64,000 nucleotides of DNA from Fasciolopsis buskii (lineage: Eukaryota; Platyhelminthes; Trematoda; Plagiorchiida; Fasciolidae): the NCBI GenBank assembly GCA_008360955.1, contig LUCM01000220.1, positions 16,999-80,998 on the forward strand, in the 5' to 3' direction. How positions within the stretch are numbered: position 1 is the stretch's first letter; each line of letters starts with the position of its first letter. Of the stretch, positions 30,173-37,698 are shown piece after piece. The translations under genes and the position numbers were made by a program. Below the pieces are notes generated by a model. The model searched no databases. It was not told the DNA's origin and was given only the letters and a program-made list of their open reading frames with translations.

Positions 30173-33100
30173 TATATATATGCATAGTCCTGACGCCATA
30201 AATTCGATTCTGGTGACACATATCAACTCGGAGTACACAAGTTCAAGGATGTTTGTACACGACAGTGTCGGGCACGCATACCTGATGGCCGACAATAACC
30301 GCGAATTCGGTCGCGCGCTCCCGGGTGAATTTCATTCACTCATCCAGAAACTACTGGCTGCTTCTATATATATACATTTATATATATATACCACCTTGTT
30401 TCTAGACATATTCATTTCTTTCATCGGTTCCAATTATCCAGTTTGGAGTTTTGGTATGAATCTTGGGAATTACAGATGACTAGGTTTCTGTCGATCTATG
30501 AGCGCAAGTAGGCAAGTTTGCAAAATGTCCTATTCAAATTGGTTCAAGATTTTGAAATTTGCAGTTTTTTTGAAACCAAAGCGTTAAAAAACTCCCAAGC
30601 TTCTCCAGTTATATTCCACTGTATCTGTAGATTGATATTCATCAAAGTAGGCCATTACTTGTTTGAATCAAGGGTAATTTCCTGTCCACCCGTGAAATGA
30701 ATTATTCCAAGAATTATTTGCTGTCTAAATAAAATGCAAACTCGCCATCGCCCACACATTTCTGCCACCTTGTAGACAGGATGCGAGCAAAGCAAAAACA
30801 TGTGAAATCTCATAGAGACCAATCGATTACCGTTCTCTTTGTATTTCTTCCTTATCTTTGAACAGTTTCCATTCTCTCAGTATAGCCGCTGTATTTGTGT
30901 TGACGGTAGGTGTTCGCGTACTAGTTTCATACTGTTTGGCTACTAACTGGGACTTCGACGGCACTTCTTTCTCGCAAGTCGATTGACATTTATGTCGGTT
31001 TCCTTTGACAGGTCTGGCACAGCCGGGTTGTAGCTGATCACTAATCCTTTTCAGTTGTTCTATCTGTAAAACAAGCGAGTCTGAGAAACTGCAGGTTAAA
31101 AGTAGACCGGATGCATGATAAACAAGGCATTTAATTCGTACTAGAAGTGATGACACAAAGGTTCATGTAAATGCGAAAAAGCCTCCAATTATAAATGAAA
31201 CTATCGCACAAAGTATGCAAGAATTAAGTCAGAGCATCGTGATTTTTCTTCTCGGCTGTGCATTCAGAGAATAGAAAAAAGCCTCTGAGAAATTCCACGG
31301 GAGAAAAGCAAAACATCCAAGTTAAACTGACGTAGTCTCGTATACCGTTCACAATAGAATACGTTCTGAAAATATTGGTAAAATTTTCACTGATCGTCCT
31401 GTAAGTGATTACGTTAGAGCAGGCTCGATTCCCTCAACATAGATAACATCCGACTTCTAATGCAATCTTCTACAAAAACCACAAACACGCCGTTCGTATG
31501 AAACTCAAAACAAAGCGTACTGCCCACAAATCTTCAAAAATTTAACGATCGTTCTACAGCCTTTTGTTTAGCAGTGACCATGCATCTAAACAATTGTTGA
31601 CAACGAAGAATATAATGTTCAATAAAAAGGACGTGAACATATTATCCGTTTCTGCTGCTCTCCGAATCAAGCAATGCTTAAGCACGGATGAATTTCAGAA
31701 AGAACATAAGACTCATTGAACAAAAGAAATGCATGCGAGACCAATACCGATCAGATATAGACCTCTGAATATAACAATGTAATGCTTGCTTCTACAGGTA
31801 CCACTGGAGCAATGTAGGAAACATCAAAAATGAAAAATAAACCGGTAGAAAATGCCAAAAATAACAGACCGTCAGGAACCACATCTCAACAGTATATGAT
31901 CTGGCTTGATCAACCGGCCACTGCCGTTGGTCTTTCTTTGCGAGCTCAGCTAAGATGTCCCAAACAGCTTTTGTCTCGAAACCTCCTTCCGCGGACACAT
32001 GCTTAACTTCAGTATCCCCGCTTCTGCAGAACTTTGTCCTTTACTTTCTAAGTCTACTCTTATTCGTTCACCTTTATCCACTCGTTATATTCTTTCTGGA
32101 AGTTTATCACGTATACAAAGAAGTAAAAGGTCAAACGCATCTACTGACCAAATATAAAATTAGTTATTGAGTCACTTTTTCTTTAGAGAAGACCTCAGAA
32201 TATATACAAGACGGTCGGAATAAAAATACCGAAAAATTAGCTGGCGTACTGACATCTGCGGGATTCAACAACAAGAGTAATTCACCATGTAAACTTTCAA
32301 GTATTTCATATAATTCCCTATGTTGATCTGTCACCATCTGTTTTCCGACTGAGAGCAATGTGAATGACACTCTTGACCTGATTATCGACCCTTTTGTATT
32401 GTGTGTTAGATCACAATCAATTCGTTGTTTTACTCGGAAGAATTGTTTATCACTTGCTGACGCAAATATTGGTCAAATTTATAGAACTCATCGATTGGAT
32501 CCAAAACTTCACTCAGCATGCACAGCGTGCTAAATTGTGTGCATTAACTTGCAATGATCCTGCGCAACTAAGTAGGTCAAGCGTCATAATGCGAGATAAA
32601 TTAGCGTAGACCAAGACATTTGGTTCCGCCTGATAGCGACTTGACGAACAATGAAAGGATAAAGAGATATGCAGTAATCCAAGGACTACTTTTAAGTTGG
32701 TAATAAGCATATGCAGCGAAAGAGGAACCCCCGATTGGAGCAGTTGCATCAATTTAAATGTTATTCAGTTTATTCAAAATCTGCACTTTTCAGCAACGCG
32801 TGCATACAAAACGATTCTGCACGTTTCGCGACAGTACCCTATACTTTTGTTATTTCAGCACTTTAATTGGTTTCATACAGGGTTAAAACACTTACATACA
32901 ACGTGTTTTGATATGTTCACTCCAAATTTTGTGTGTAAACCAAACAACGTACCTCTTTGTGGTTTTGTTCTTTACGCAGCTTCAGAATTTCAAATTCCCT
33001 TGGTGTCTTATACGTGGTATTCGGGGGACTTCGCATTTTCTCCAAGTCCGGTATCTAGGAAGACTAACATTTGGCAAAATCCTAGAATTCAAAACTTACT

Positions 33101-35732
33101 GGTTCCGGTATCGGAATAGCCAGTGGTTTCGGACACGTGAGATTGAATGGGATCGGCACTGAAAAGTTGTTTTCGATTCTAAGACACAACGTATACCTGT
33201 GAGCGGCATCACCATCCGTTTGGGTGATTTCTTTCGGGCGCTGCCTTGTGCTTCTATAAAGTTTGGCAGCACCACAACCCATCTGGGTAAATGTGGATAT
33301 ATACATATATATAAAGAGAGAGAGAGAGGGAGAGAGAGAGAGATGGAGGTACATCTCATCACCCGGGTACTTCAAGTTTACACAAGGCGATGTGTGCAAC
33401 GGTACATGAACGAAACAACACGTATATGAAATACAACGGCAACTGTGGCATACCTTCTTTGTACCATCACTTTCTGGAGGAAGGATTTCGTTTTGAAAAA
33501 ATAACGGATTCACTTTGATAAAAAAACAAGAATTAGTTCACAGTGAAACAACTTGAAAACAGTTATGCATTTGCATTCATTCAGAAAAAGGACAATAAAG
33601 GATGGCCGATTTTAAGCGCTATTAAAGTCGCCTCAGGCCAGAATCTTAAGGGGGGCATTAGATTCACCCTAGTCCGGATGGCATCCTCTTTTTTGCCGCC
33701 AAAAACCCTAAGTTGAAGGAGTTCATATCTTCAACAATTTAGTAAAAATCGGTTTGGATATCAATAGAATTCCCTAAGGGAGTAACAAACTTTGACAACA
33801 GTTGGATTGGATGAAATTGCCTCATTTAGTCATACAGTGTCCGCTAACAAAAGATAGAACCTGAAGAATGTAAGTGCGCTTTAGTTGTGGCCAATTTATT
33901 TCCAACGCACTTTCAGTGCACAGTTGGCCTAATCATTTTACTTCACACCATCTGTTACTGCTAACTATTAGTCAGTAGCCAGATAGTACAATAAAAAGTT
34001 TCCTCCTAATTTTATCGACCATTGCGTCACATTGCCTGCTGCCATAGTTCATCCAATTTCAACCACGCTGTTGGTTCTGTTCTCATCACGGAATGTGTCC
34101 ACTTGCCAAAACTTCACATTTGATCATTATGAGTAAAGAGTTAAGATGAGTAACCACAAGGCTTACTCTCTGTAATTTGCCATCAGGCCCGCGTCAAGTG
34201 TAATTGAAAACTGCATATTCTTTGTAGGAGGTCATATTTTTAGCCTCCTTAATACTGTTTACCCAACTAGGCAAAGCTATTTTCATTTTGTCCCCACAAC
34301 TCCCCCGATGTGTCCACAGCACGTCTGAACTATACATTCCATCTTACAGTGAGTGGTGTTGATCCCCTCGCCTTGTACCCAGGTAATTTTTTATTTCTCC
34401 ACGGGTCGGATTAATACCGGATTAAAACCCTACACGACATTCACCTGCACGAGGCTAGCAATCATTGGTCTGTACTTCGTTCCGGGAATCTATAAGCAGT
34501 TTCTTCAATGCTCCAAATTTTTCTAGAATACAAGTCTTTAATAAATGGTGACTGATTGACCGTCCATTATGACTAAATGCTTCCACTTTCCCACGACGTC
34601 AGCATGTTCACCAAGATGTCTGGTGTACAAAATTACACTGCCTGGCACACTGAGTTCCCAACACGGAGTGAAGCCTTTCTAGTTTATTCAGTGGTAGATC
34701 AATCATTGCAAAAGGGAGACGGAAAAAAGCAATCGCTCCGGAGTGCAAAAACGTTATTGTAAATTCGCCATCTAGATTAACAGAGAATTTCAAATAGCTT
34801 TTTTCGGTTTAGATTATGGTCAGAAGTTAATTGGCTTTTTTCTCCAGTTTTACCGGTGCATAATGTTTACTTTGCATGTTAGTCATAAAGTGCCACAGTA
34901 ATAATCTGTGCAAATTAATCAAGCTTTTCTACAGAACAGCAAGATAAATTCTTCCACCGGAGGTAATCAAGCCAACATTTATTAACAAATATTCTTTGGT
35001 TCAAGCCACTTTGGTCCAAGGTATCAACCGGTTTCATATTAAAGAATCTATCGTAAGACATTTTTGGCATGATGGGTGCATCAATTAAATTTGAGCATTA
35101 CCTGCGAAATATGGATAACAATTCTTGTTCAATAAATTCTGGTGAATAAAGCTTTTGTAAAGCTGTTTGAACTTTCTCCATTTGACTGTCATTGTAAATG
35201 AATTTCAGAAACTGTAAAGAGTAGGTAGTTATGTTTCTCTGAAAGTTGTTAGGCTTACTTACAGCTTTTCGAAGTTCTGTATTTACCTCATTCAATATAA
35301 CTTCCAAGCCCTCGACACCGAGCAGATCCATTTGAAATAGGACACAGTCGAATAAAACTAAAACAGACCATTAGCAGGAAGTTCGCATTTTACCCAGAAC
35401 CTCGCTTTTCTGGGAGGGTGGAACACTGACTTCGGCCAGAATGCAAAACATATCCATAATCAGTTCTAAACACGATTTAAGTGCAGTACAAGTTCTCAAC
35501 ATGTTGAAAGTCAGAACAATTGATGTCCCAGATTCCGGTGGGAATGTCTACAGATAGCGTGGATAAACAGAAAACGAACAGCTTTTTGGCTTGCCCCACG
35601 CAAAAACTCCATAATACTGAAATCACTTGCGAACTCGTCGTTCCAAAAGTGTTCCTTCACATACTTCACTGCAACAAGGAAGCAGTCGCTGAACATTTTC
35701 CCCATCGTTTTACTGAAACGACGATGGTACAT
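2865..35732 (-). CDS. CFAP99: CFAP99-like axonemal coiled-coil protein, nine-exon gene model
   Basis: Nine exons on the minus strand join without any phase conflict: 35732-35580, 35547-35394, 35357-35263, 35211-35102, 33178-33100, 31063-30831, 23614-23268, 8252-8104 and 3092-2865. All introns use GT-AG. The product is 515 residues from the first ATG, or 506 from the ATG at 35705. In order it has a helical N-terminal domain (about 1-170), a proline-rich linker with FNLTCPKPLAIPIPEP, a long Lys/Glu/Gln-rich coiled coil (about 210-440) and a C-terminal block with GHGFLGEMSIAEMHERL. This architecture, the FNLT-proline linker and the GEMS-x-AE-x-x-ERL block match what I recall of CFAP99, a ciliary and flagellar protein. 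Flatworms need such proteins for sperm and flame-cell cilia. Exon structure is read from the sequence, family identity is from memory of the family, and ciliary function is inferred. Confidence 0.7.
4526..4980 (-). pseudogene. CR1-like non-LTR reverse transcriptase relic
   Basis: Translated on the minus strand from about 4980 downward, the sequence gives PVNIISIPKS, then a degraded IVLTSSGLKWAEHVLLRR. One in-frame stop and an FVYKSP segment follow, then YAFDSVLQSLLIHKLETIGC (RT motif A, with AFDSV) and finally LLHGSVLFSYLFF (the GVPQGSVLSPLLF motif B). This order of motifs is typical of CR1/Rex/L2-type non-LTR retrotransposons. The YADD motif C and the endonuclease are not visible, so this is only a fragment of the palm domain. 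The element is dead and intronic. Confidence 0.65.
6160..6212 (-). repeat. Short dispersed repeat, copy 1
   Basis: The plus-strand reading GGTTATTGCCGCTCGCCAGG followed by TATGC matches, with about one difference in five, the reverse complement of DNA at about 30268-30320. Since it lies in a different context in each place it looks like a short interspersed repeat. The ends were not defined. Confidence 0.35.
8104..8252 (-). CDS. CFAP99: CFAP99-like gene, exon 8
   Basis: The exon starts with two bases after AATAATCTGTTTAG that complete a Val codon with exon 7, and ends in phase 0 at GGT before GTAAGT. It continues the coiled coil with SEIRAEKEILHAKRREYLKA and KASRMAWLYEKSNRIKG. It contains no stop and has strongly charged composition, unlike the surrounding DNA. 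Confidence 0.78.
9110..9720 (-). pseudogene. Relic of a WLGHV-motif LINE, C-terminal part
   Basis: The minus strand reads through scattered stops as SGNETGAAMWLTNV (compare the YGCETWPL region of LINE C termini), RRISTAPHE, then VIVNRLKWLGRFVHVHTKPP (the RLRWLGHVLRM motif), and ends with VEDIAKTYANLSQQTGSCR and a GLESTR segment (family form GWGPRD). The order and spacing fit the C-terminal tail following RT in RTE-like flatworm LINEs. It is strongly mutated and lies in an intron. Confidence 0.5.
16322..16391 (-). repeat. tRNA-Val(CAC)-derived sequence (pseudo-tRNA or SINE)
   Basis: On the minus strand these 70 nt start GCCCGGT and end TTCGGGC (six acceptor pairs counting a G-U). The anticodon loop CTCACAA has U33 and a CAC anticodon. 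A T arm with CGGGTTCGCGTCCC pairs in four of five positions. The anticodon stem has only three pairs and the D arm is eroded. The GTTCGACTCAC core and GTCCCGGGTTCG resemble eukaryotic tRNA-Val. It is a pseudogene or SINE head rather than a functional gene. Confidence 0.5.
21607..21620. repeat. Short AT microsatellite
   Basis: An uninterrupted TA repeat is followed by AT-rich DNA containing TATTAATAAATTATTAAATT at about 21690. It lies in intron 7. Confidence 0.7.
22440..22900 (+). pseudogene. Second relic of a WLGHV-motif LINE 3' end
   Basis: The plus strand encodes VDSRLQVDSLLKVPNMKGSI directly followed by WLGHVFARAH, the conserved WLGHV motif. After a frame change it gives YENFSQQNDLP and GMESTRSSKPELGDNR. 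That tail aligns by eye with the relic at 9.1-9.4 kb on the other strand, including the SQQ, ESTR-S and GDNR positions, so both derive from one LINE family. It has no recognisable RT core. Confidence 0.5.
23268..23614 (-). CDS. CFAP99: CFAP99-like gene, exon 7 (main coiled coil)
   Basis: This is the largest exon, 347 nt. The peptide starts LYLLEAGAFSDAKYTEWRKK and continues as an uninterrupted Lys/Glu/Gln/Ala-rich helix with no Pro or Gly. Internal markers are QEAAFEAQQVLYQKK and REQAAKMRAQDECQSKALVQ. The GAF-x-x-x-K-x-x-EW signature fits my recollection of the family at the head of the coiled coil. The donor is CAGGTATGT. It is separated from exon 8 by a 15-kb intron. Confidence 0.8.
26908..27682 (+). 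pseudogene. LINE endonuclease (EEP) domain, frameshifted
   Basis: The first frame gives MRFSGDSEAAASGV, LPDWIPLDSRLCAVKLRGLF and RVNGRFSDTQLV. A frame change after about 27370 gives VSAGDMNAIVGQMSPNEVHL, where GDMNA is the EEP GDFNA catalytic motif, then FHASTNFKHTSCLYATWR. The expected QIDH catalytic segment reads QINY, so a key Asp appears to be lost. EEP endonucleases nick the target site for target-primed reverse transcription. This copy is inactive. Confidence 0.7.
28090..28358 (+). pseudogene. LINE linker between endonuclease and RT
   Basis: The segment contains WEIPKSCFTSSQLPLKALGV and RHLVRWTDHFQTQI, which match the region between endonuclease and RT of flatworm LINEs (family pattern RRLARWAEYFEEQL). 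It ends with VITGPPTEAEMRGEI, the pattern just before the RT fingers. It is in a different frame from the endonuclease. Confidence 0.6.
28590..29279 (+). pseudogene. LINE reverse transcriptase domain, broken
   Basis: Motif A reads TVAVFLEFRAAFDFVD, where the family form has FLDFRGAFDSVD, so the catalytic Asp is replaced by Glu. The Q-rich region before it contains degraded QAGFCGGRG (QAGFRPGRG). Motif C reads DLDNVDDIDLL and keeps the two Asp residues of YADD. The thumb contains NSFEYLGSVITL. Stops and at least two frame changes separate these pieces. Confidence 0.7.
29280..29740 (+). pseudogene. LINE C-terminal region with WLGHV motif
   Basis: The reading is RHLWPLHDTRLSFKGRVNNA in scattered frames, then VPRRVLGADSPLLTGITALR and LPWLGHVLCMPAHCQPCRGL. 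The KKRRGGQTMT segment follows, with a stop directly after it. The inverted copy at 42.8-43.0 kb has nearly the same sequence, with VLCV in place of VLCM. Confidence 0.7.
30138..30182. repeat. TA microsatellite at the LINE 3' end
   Basis: A run of TA dinucleotides follows GATGTC and ends with GCATATATATATGCAT. The inverted LINE copy also ends in AT-rich repeats after GATG, so the microsatellite is probably part of, or grown from, the LINE tail. Confidence 0.75.
30183..30368 (-). repeat. Repeat unit between two AT microsatellites, copy 2
   Basis: A GC-richer block of about 185 bp sits between TA runs at 30138-30182 and 30369-30392. Its reverse complement contains CGCGGTTATTGTCGGCCATC followed by AGGTATGCGTGCC, which resembles DNA at 6160-6212. 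The sharp change in composition at both ends suggests an inserted short element. Its class is unknown. Confidence 0.4.
30831..31063 (-). CDS. CFAP99: CFAP99-like gene, exon 6
   Basis: The exon starts in phase 0 after TTGTTTTACAG with IEQLKRISDQLQPG. A low-complexity Ser/Thr/Asn stretch follows, then AAILREWKLFKDKEEIQRER as the coiled coil begins. It ends two bases into a codon at CGGTAATC. The next exon supplies the missing G, so the splice keeps the frame across a 7.2-kb intron. Confidence 0.75.
31064..33099 (-). other. Intron 5 of the CFAP99-like gene
   Basis: This intron has two open minus-strand stretches with moderately coding-like composition, near 32254-32377 (RELYEILESLHGEL) and 31870-32020 (KAVWDILAELAKKDQRQW). 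Neither keeps the phase between exons 5 and 6, so they are not included. They could be alternative exons or relics. Nothing else was seen. Confidence 0.4.
33100..33178 (-). CDS. CFAP99: CFAP99-like gene, exon 5 (proline-rich linker)
   Basis: This is a 79-nt exon between GTGTCTTAG and a consensus GTAAGT donor. It encodes IENNFSVPIPFNLTCPKPLA followed by IPIPEP. The pattern of an FNLT motif followed by repeated Pro is, from memory, the CFAP99 linker before the coiled coil. It enters with one base and leaves in phase 0, matching both neighbours exactly. That match is the reason two nearby open stretches at 32.3 and 31.9 kb were left out of the model. Confidence 0.75.
33179..35101 (-). other. Intron 4 of the CFAP99-like gene
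   Basis: Apart from the microsatellite at 33.3 kb, nothing in this 1.9-kb intron could be recognised. It is the first long intron after three of 32-51 nt. Confidence 0.6.
33297..33345. repeat. AT plus GA/CT microsatellite
   Basis: ATATATACATATATATAAAG is followed by about 30 bp of GA repeats with one GGG interruption. Read in the direction of the CFAP99-like gene it is a CT-rich tract about 120-165 nt upstream of the exon 5 acceptor. Confidence 0.85.
35102..35211 (-). CDS. CFAP99: CFAP99-like gene, exon 4
   Basis: The exon starts in phase 0 after CTCTTTACAG. It encodes FLKFIYNDSQMEKVQTALQK followed by LYSPEFIEQELLSIF. It ends with CGCAG before GTAATG, leaving two bases of an Arg codon that exon 5 completes. 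The next intron is about 1.9 kb and contains the CT and AT microsatellites. Confidence 0.7.
35263..35357 (-). CDS. CFAP99: CFAP99-like gene, exon 3
   Basis: The exon starts after TTTTAG and the two-base carry-over completes a valine codon. The peptide includes VLFQMDLLGVEGLEVIL. This fits the family's hydrophobic segment ending in an E/D-L-G motif, as I recall it. It ends in phase 0 at a consensus GTAAGT donor. The following intron is 51 nt (35262-35212). Confidence 0.7.
35394..35547 (-). CDS. CFAP99: CFAP99-like gene, exon 2
   Basis: The exon follows the acceptor CTATCTGTAG and opens with TFPPESGTSIVLTF. It ends one base into a codon at a GGGTAAAA donor. It encodes a helical segment, LRTCTALKSCLELIMDMF, that corresponds in position to the N-terminal helical domain of CFAP99. 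The next intron is 36 nt long (35393-35358). Confidence 0.65.
35580..35732 (-). CDS. CFAP99: CFAP99-like gene, exon 1 (start codon)
   Basis: This is 51 codons if the ATG at 35732 is used. A second in-frame ATG at 35705 may be the true start, because a good acceptor (TCGTTTCAG) lies between the two and could mark a 5' UTR intron or a trans-splice site. The peptide contains LVAVKYVKEHFWNDEF, a helical stretch. The exon ends in phase 0 before a 32-nt GT-AG intron (35579-35548). No upstream promoter motif was recognised. Confidence 0.5.
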
Positions 35733-36897
35733 TCAAATATTCATAAATATATGTTTCAGTTAGGAACATACGTGTTGCCGGCCTGAAAACAAGCATGGTG
35801 CAATGTGACAGTGCTGGAACATGTTACAAAATAAAGAGAAAACAGGAAAAACAGTCAAGACATAAGTGTAACAAATGAACTCTATGTAACGTTTGCTAAT
35901 TACGTTACTGATTTGCTTCTTTATGGGCAACGGTAAATGAACAGATAGTAAATACAGCACCCGTCATAGACTTCACTTTCAAGCAACATTTCAGCTTCCC
36001 CAATCAAAGACATCTCTCATCTCTTGAATCTTAACCGGAAAAAAGTAACATCAAATGAAGTCGAAACGAAAGCTAACTTTTTATAACCCTAAGTCAATTT
36101 TTGGCCCAGCGGCGTGAACGACATTTTCACCGATAGCGAGCAAGCGCGAAAGGAGCCCGGGAACTTAGTCAATGAGTAGACGCATCAATTTCAATCTAAA
36201 AGGTCAAGCACAATTCCCAATGACAAAACGAAACCATCGATGAAGTTATACCTAGGTTACCCAACATTCAGTAGAGCAAAAACACTGAAAATCCACCATT
36301 CAATCAATCATGGCTGCCTCAAGAATTTGAAAAAAGTGAGCAACCGCAATGCTTGAATGCTCAGTGAAATCAAGAAAATCCGTCTGGCGATATGAATAGC
36401 CATCCAATTTAAGCCGAATAAAAGAGACAAGAATGGTTATATTTAAGGCAGTTTATTCCTGCTGATGAGATAGGACTTGTCGTCAAACATTTGGTGCTCA
36501 AACAAGCTTAGTTTTAAGGTGATTATCCTTCAAAGATAGCATCAAAATCAACCAACCATGTAACGAGGATCGCAGCTACCGAGATTTTAAAGGTATTCTA
36601 TTTATTTATTCAATGAGAACCAATCACTGAGTTCTCAGTTATGATATCAGTGACTGCAAGTTACAAATAAGCGTAGCACGCAAAGTCGTTCAGGGTTCAT
36701 TCTTCGGTAATGAAAACTGGGTGACTCTGTCAAAATGAGGTAACAATCATCGTTATCGTGAAATAATGTATTTCAGAAAAATACGTCACCACAAACTACA
36801 AACGCCCGGTTATTCGCCATTAGATTAAAGTATTTGCTTAAAGTTTCATTTTCTCAGAATTTTGAATCAGTGCTATTTATCACAGGCTTTTTGACGT
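35733..36897. other. 5' flank of the CFAP99-like gene, no feature recognised
   Basis: This region should contain the promoter and any 5' UTR exon of the minus-strand gene. I could not pick out a promoter element. Several AG-rich stretches on the minus strand could accept a spliced leader, but none stands out. Confidence 0.4.
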
Positions 36898-37227
36898 ATG
36901 GAAGACACCAGCGACTGCTCACTGGCAAGGCTCCCCATAGAAGGAGATTTGGTTGTACTTAAAGAACCAATACGTCGTGGCTACCCATACTGTGAAAGGG
37001 GTTTTCCCTGGGAACCACAACCGGAGTCTTTGGCTCAAATTCCTGACGTACAAGAAAGGAGGGAGCTAACCCAGCGCATGACCGCACTGCTCGAAGCATC
37101 GTATAGTGCTGTCCTTATTGTCCTACGCGGCAACTGCTACCGAATGTGTCCTAACCAAGGCCACATCCATCAGTCAAATGAATTTCGTTTTTTTGGCCTA
37201 ATCACTAAACTTGGCATCCCAAAGTAG
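36898..37227 (+). CDS. Open reading frame of 109 codons, unrecognised
   Basis: This is an ATG-started frame with fairly coding-like composition (LPIEGDLVVLKEPIRRGYPY, then ELTQRMTALLEA). It follows a CACAG acceptor by 12 nt. I recognise no domain. No donor in the frame has the phase needed to join the clear plus-strand exon at 37618, so the two may be unrelated. It could also be a chance ORF or a transposon fragment. Confidence 0.2.
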   Translation: MEDTSDCSLARLPIEGDLVVLKEPIRRGYPYCERGFPWEPQPESLAQIPDVQERRELTQRMTALLEASYSAVLIVLRGNCYRMCPNQGHIHQSNEFRFFGLITKLGIPK

Positions 37228-37617
37228 GGCACCTAAGTACCTGGTGATGAATGAATTCATCACATTTCTCTCCTCTTTATCTGAATGAGTGCATCTATTT
37301 ACGCAAACGACCAAGTGAAAGGAATCCACATCAGTAATTTAAAGGAGTAATTAAATGCAAACCTCCTAACGCATCTCAAATGCAATCAAAAATGGCTAAA
37401 AATGATGAGTTGGAGTTTCGTTCTAAACACAATAAAAGCAATAACAACGCCAGATCTCCAGCCTCCCAAGGAAATAGCATCAGCCTAAAAATGAGGATTC
37501 GAAGAAGATGAATACTTTCCGATTATTCGCGAATGCTCTGGGCCGCAGAAATGTACCTGGTTTGAATTCATTCATAAATTACCTATCAGCTACTCGCTTG
37601 CTTTTTTTGATTTTCAG

Positions 37618-37698
37618 TTGAACCTGGCCGACTTAGGGGGAGTTGACAAGTGGATAAATCGAACAGACTTGAAAAATTATCGAATAAAAGGAGTTGAG
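37618..37698 (+). CDS. Orphan internal exon (27 codons, phase 0-0)
   Basis: The exon has a strong polypyrimidine acceptor (CTTTTTTTGATTTTCAG) and a consensus donor (GAG before GTGAGA). The 81 nt between them are open only in the frame that gives LNLADLGGVDKWINRTDLKN followed by YRIKGVE. Both other frames have stops. The exon is symmetric, so it can be skipped without a frame change. No partner exon was found within 2 kb on either side and the protein is not recognised. Confidence 0.45.

Larger units (their letters stand above)
26200..30182 (+). mobile_element. Non-LTR retrotransposon (RTE-like), near full-length but dead
   Basis: The element carries, in order, an EEP endonuclease (26908-27680), a linker (28090-28360), a reverse transcriptase (28590-29280), a C-terminal WLGHV region (29280-29740) and a 3' UTR ending in a TA microsatellite. 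DNA from 26.2 to 26.9 kb may be its 5' region. At least six frame changes or stops break the ORF. No flanking duplication was identified. The type is inferred from domain order and the C-terminal motif, and RTE-like is my best guess. The 3' 1.1 kb recurs inverted at 42.2-43.4 kb. Confidence 0.75.
23615..30830 (-). other. Intron 6 of the CFAP99-like gene
   Basis: This 7.2-kb intron is largely explained by the LINE copy at about 26.2-30.2 kb, which is in the opposite orientation to the gene, followed by a 185-bp repeat between two AT microsatellites. From 23.6 to 26.1 kb nothing could be recognised. Confidence 0.55.

Noticed and set aside
29979..30479. The 166-codon plus-strand open frame
   Set aside because: It runs through the LINE 3' UTR, a TA microsatellite (translating as IYIYIY) and a repeat unit, so its length is a product of simple repeats.
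31870..32020. Minus-strand open segment (KAVWDILAELAKKDQRQW) as a CFAP99-like exon
   Set aside because: Entry needs two carried bases while exon 5 ends in phase 0, and no consensus donor was found. Including it would break the otherwise perfect phase chain.
32254..32377. Minus-strand open segment (RELYEILESLHGEL) as a CFAP99-like exon
   Set aside because: It can accept the two-base carry-over from exon 4, but no donor gives a phase that fits the next exon. The exon at 33178-33100 fits both neighbours exactly and carries the family's proline motif. It may still be an alternative exon.
32697..33119. The 140-codon plus-strand frame overlapping exon 5
   Set aside because: It overlaps the strongly supported minus-strand exon 5 and has no recognisable domain.
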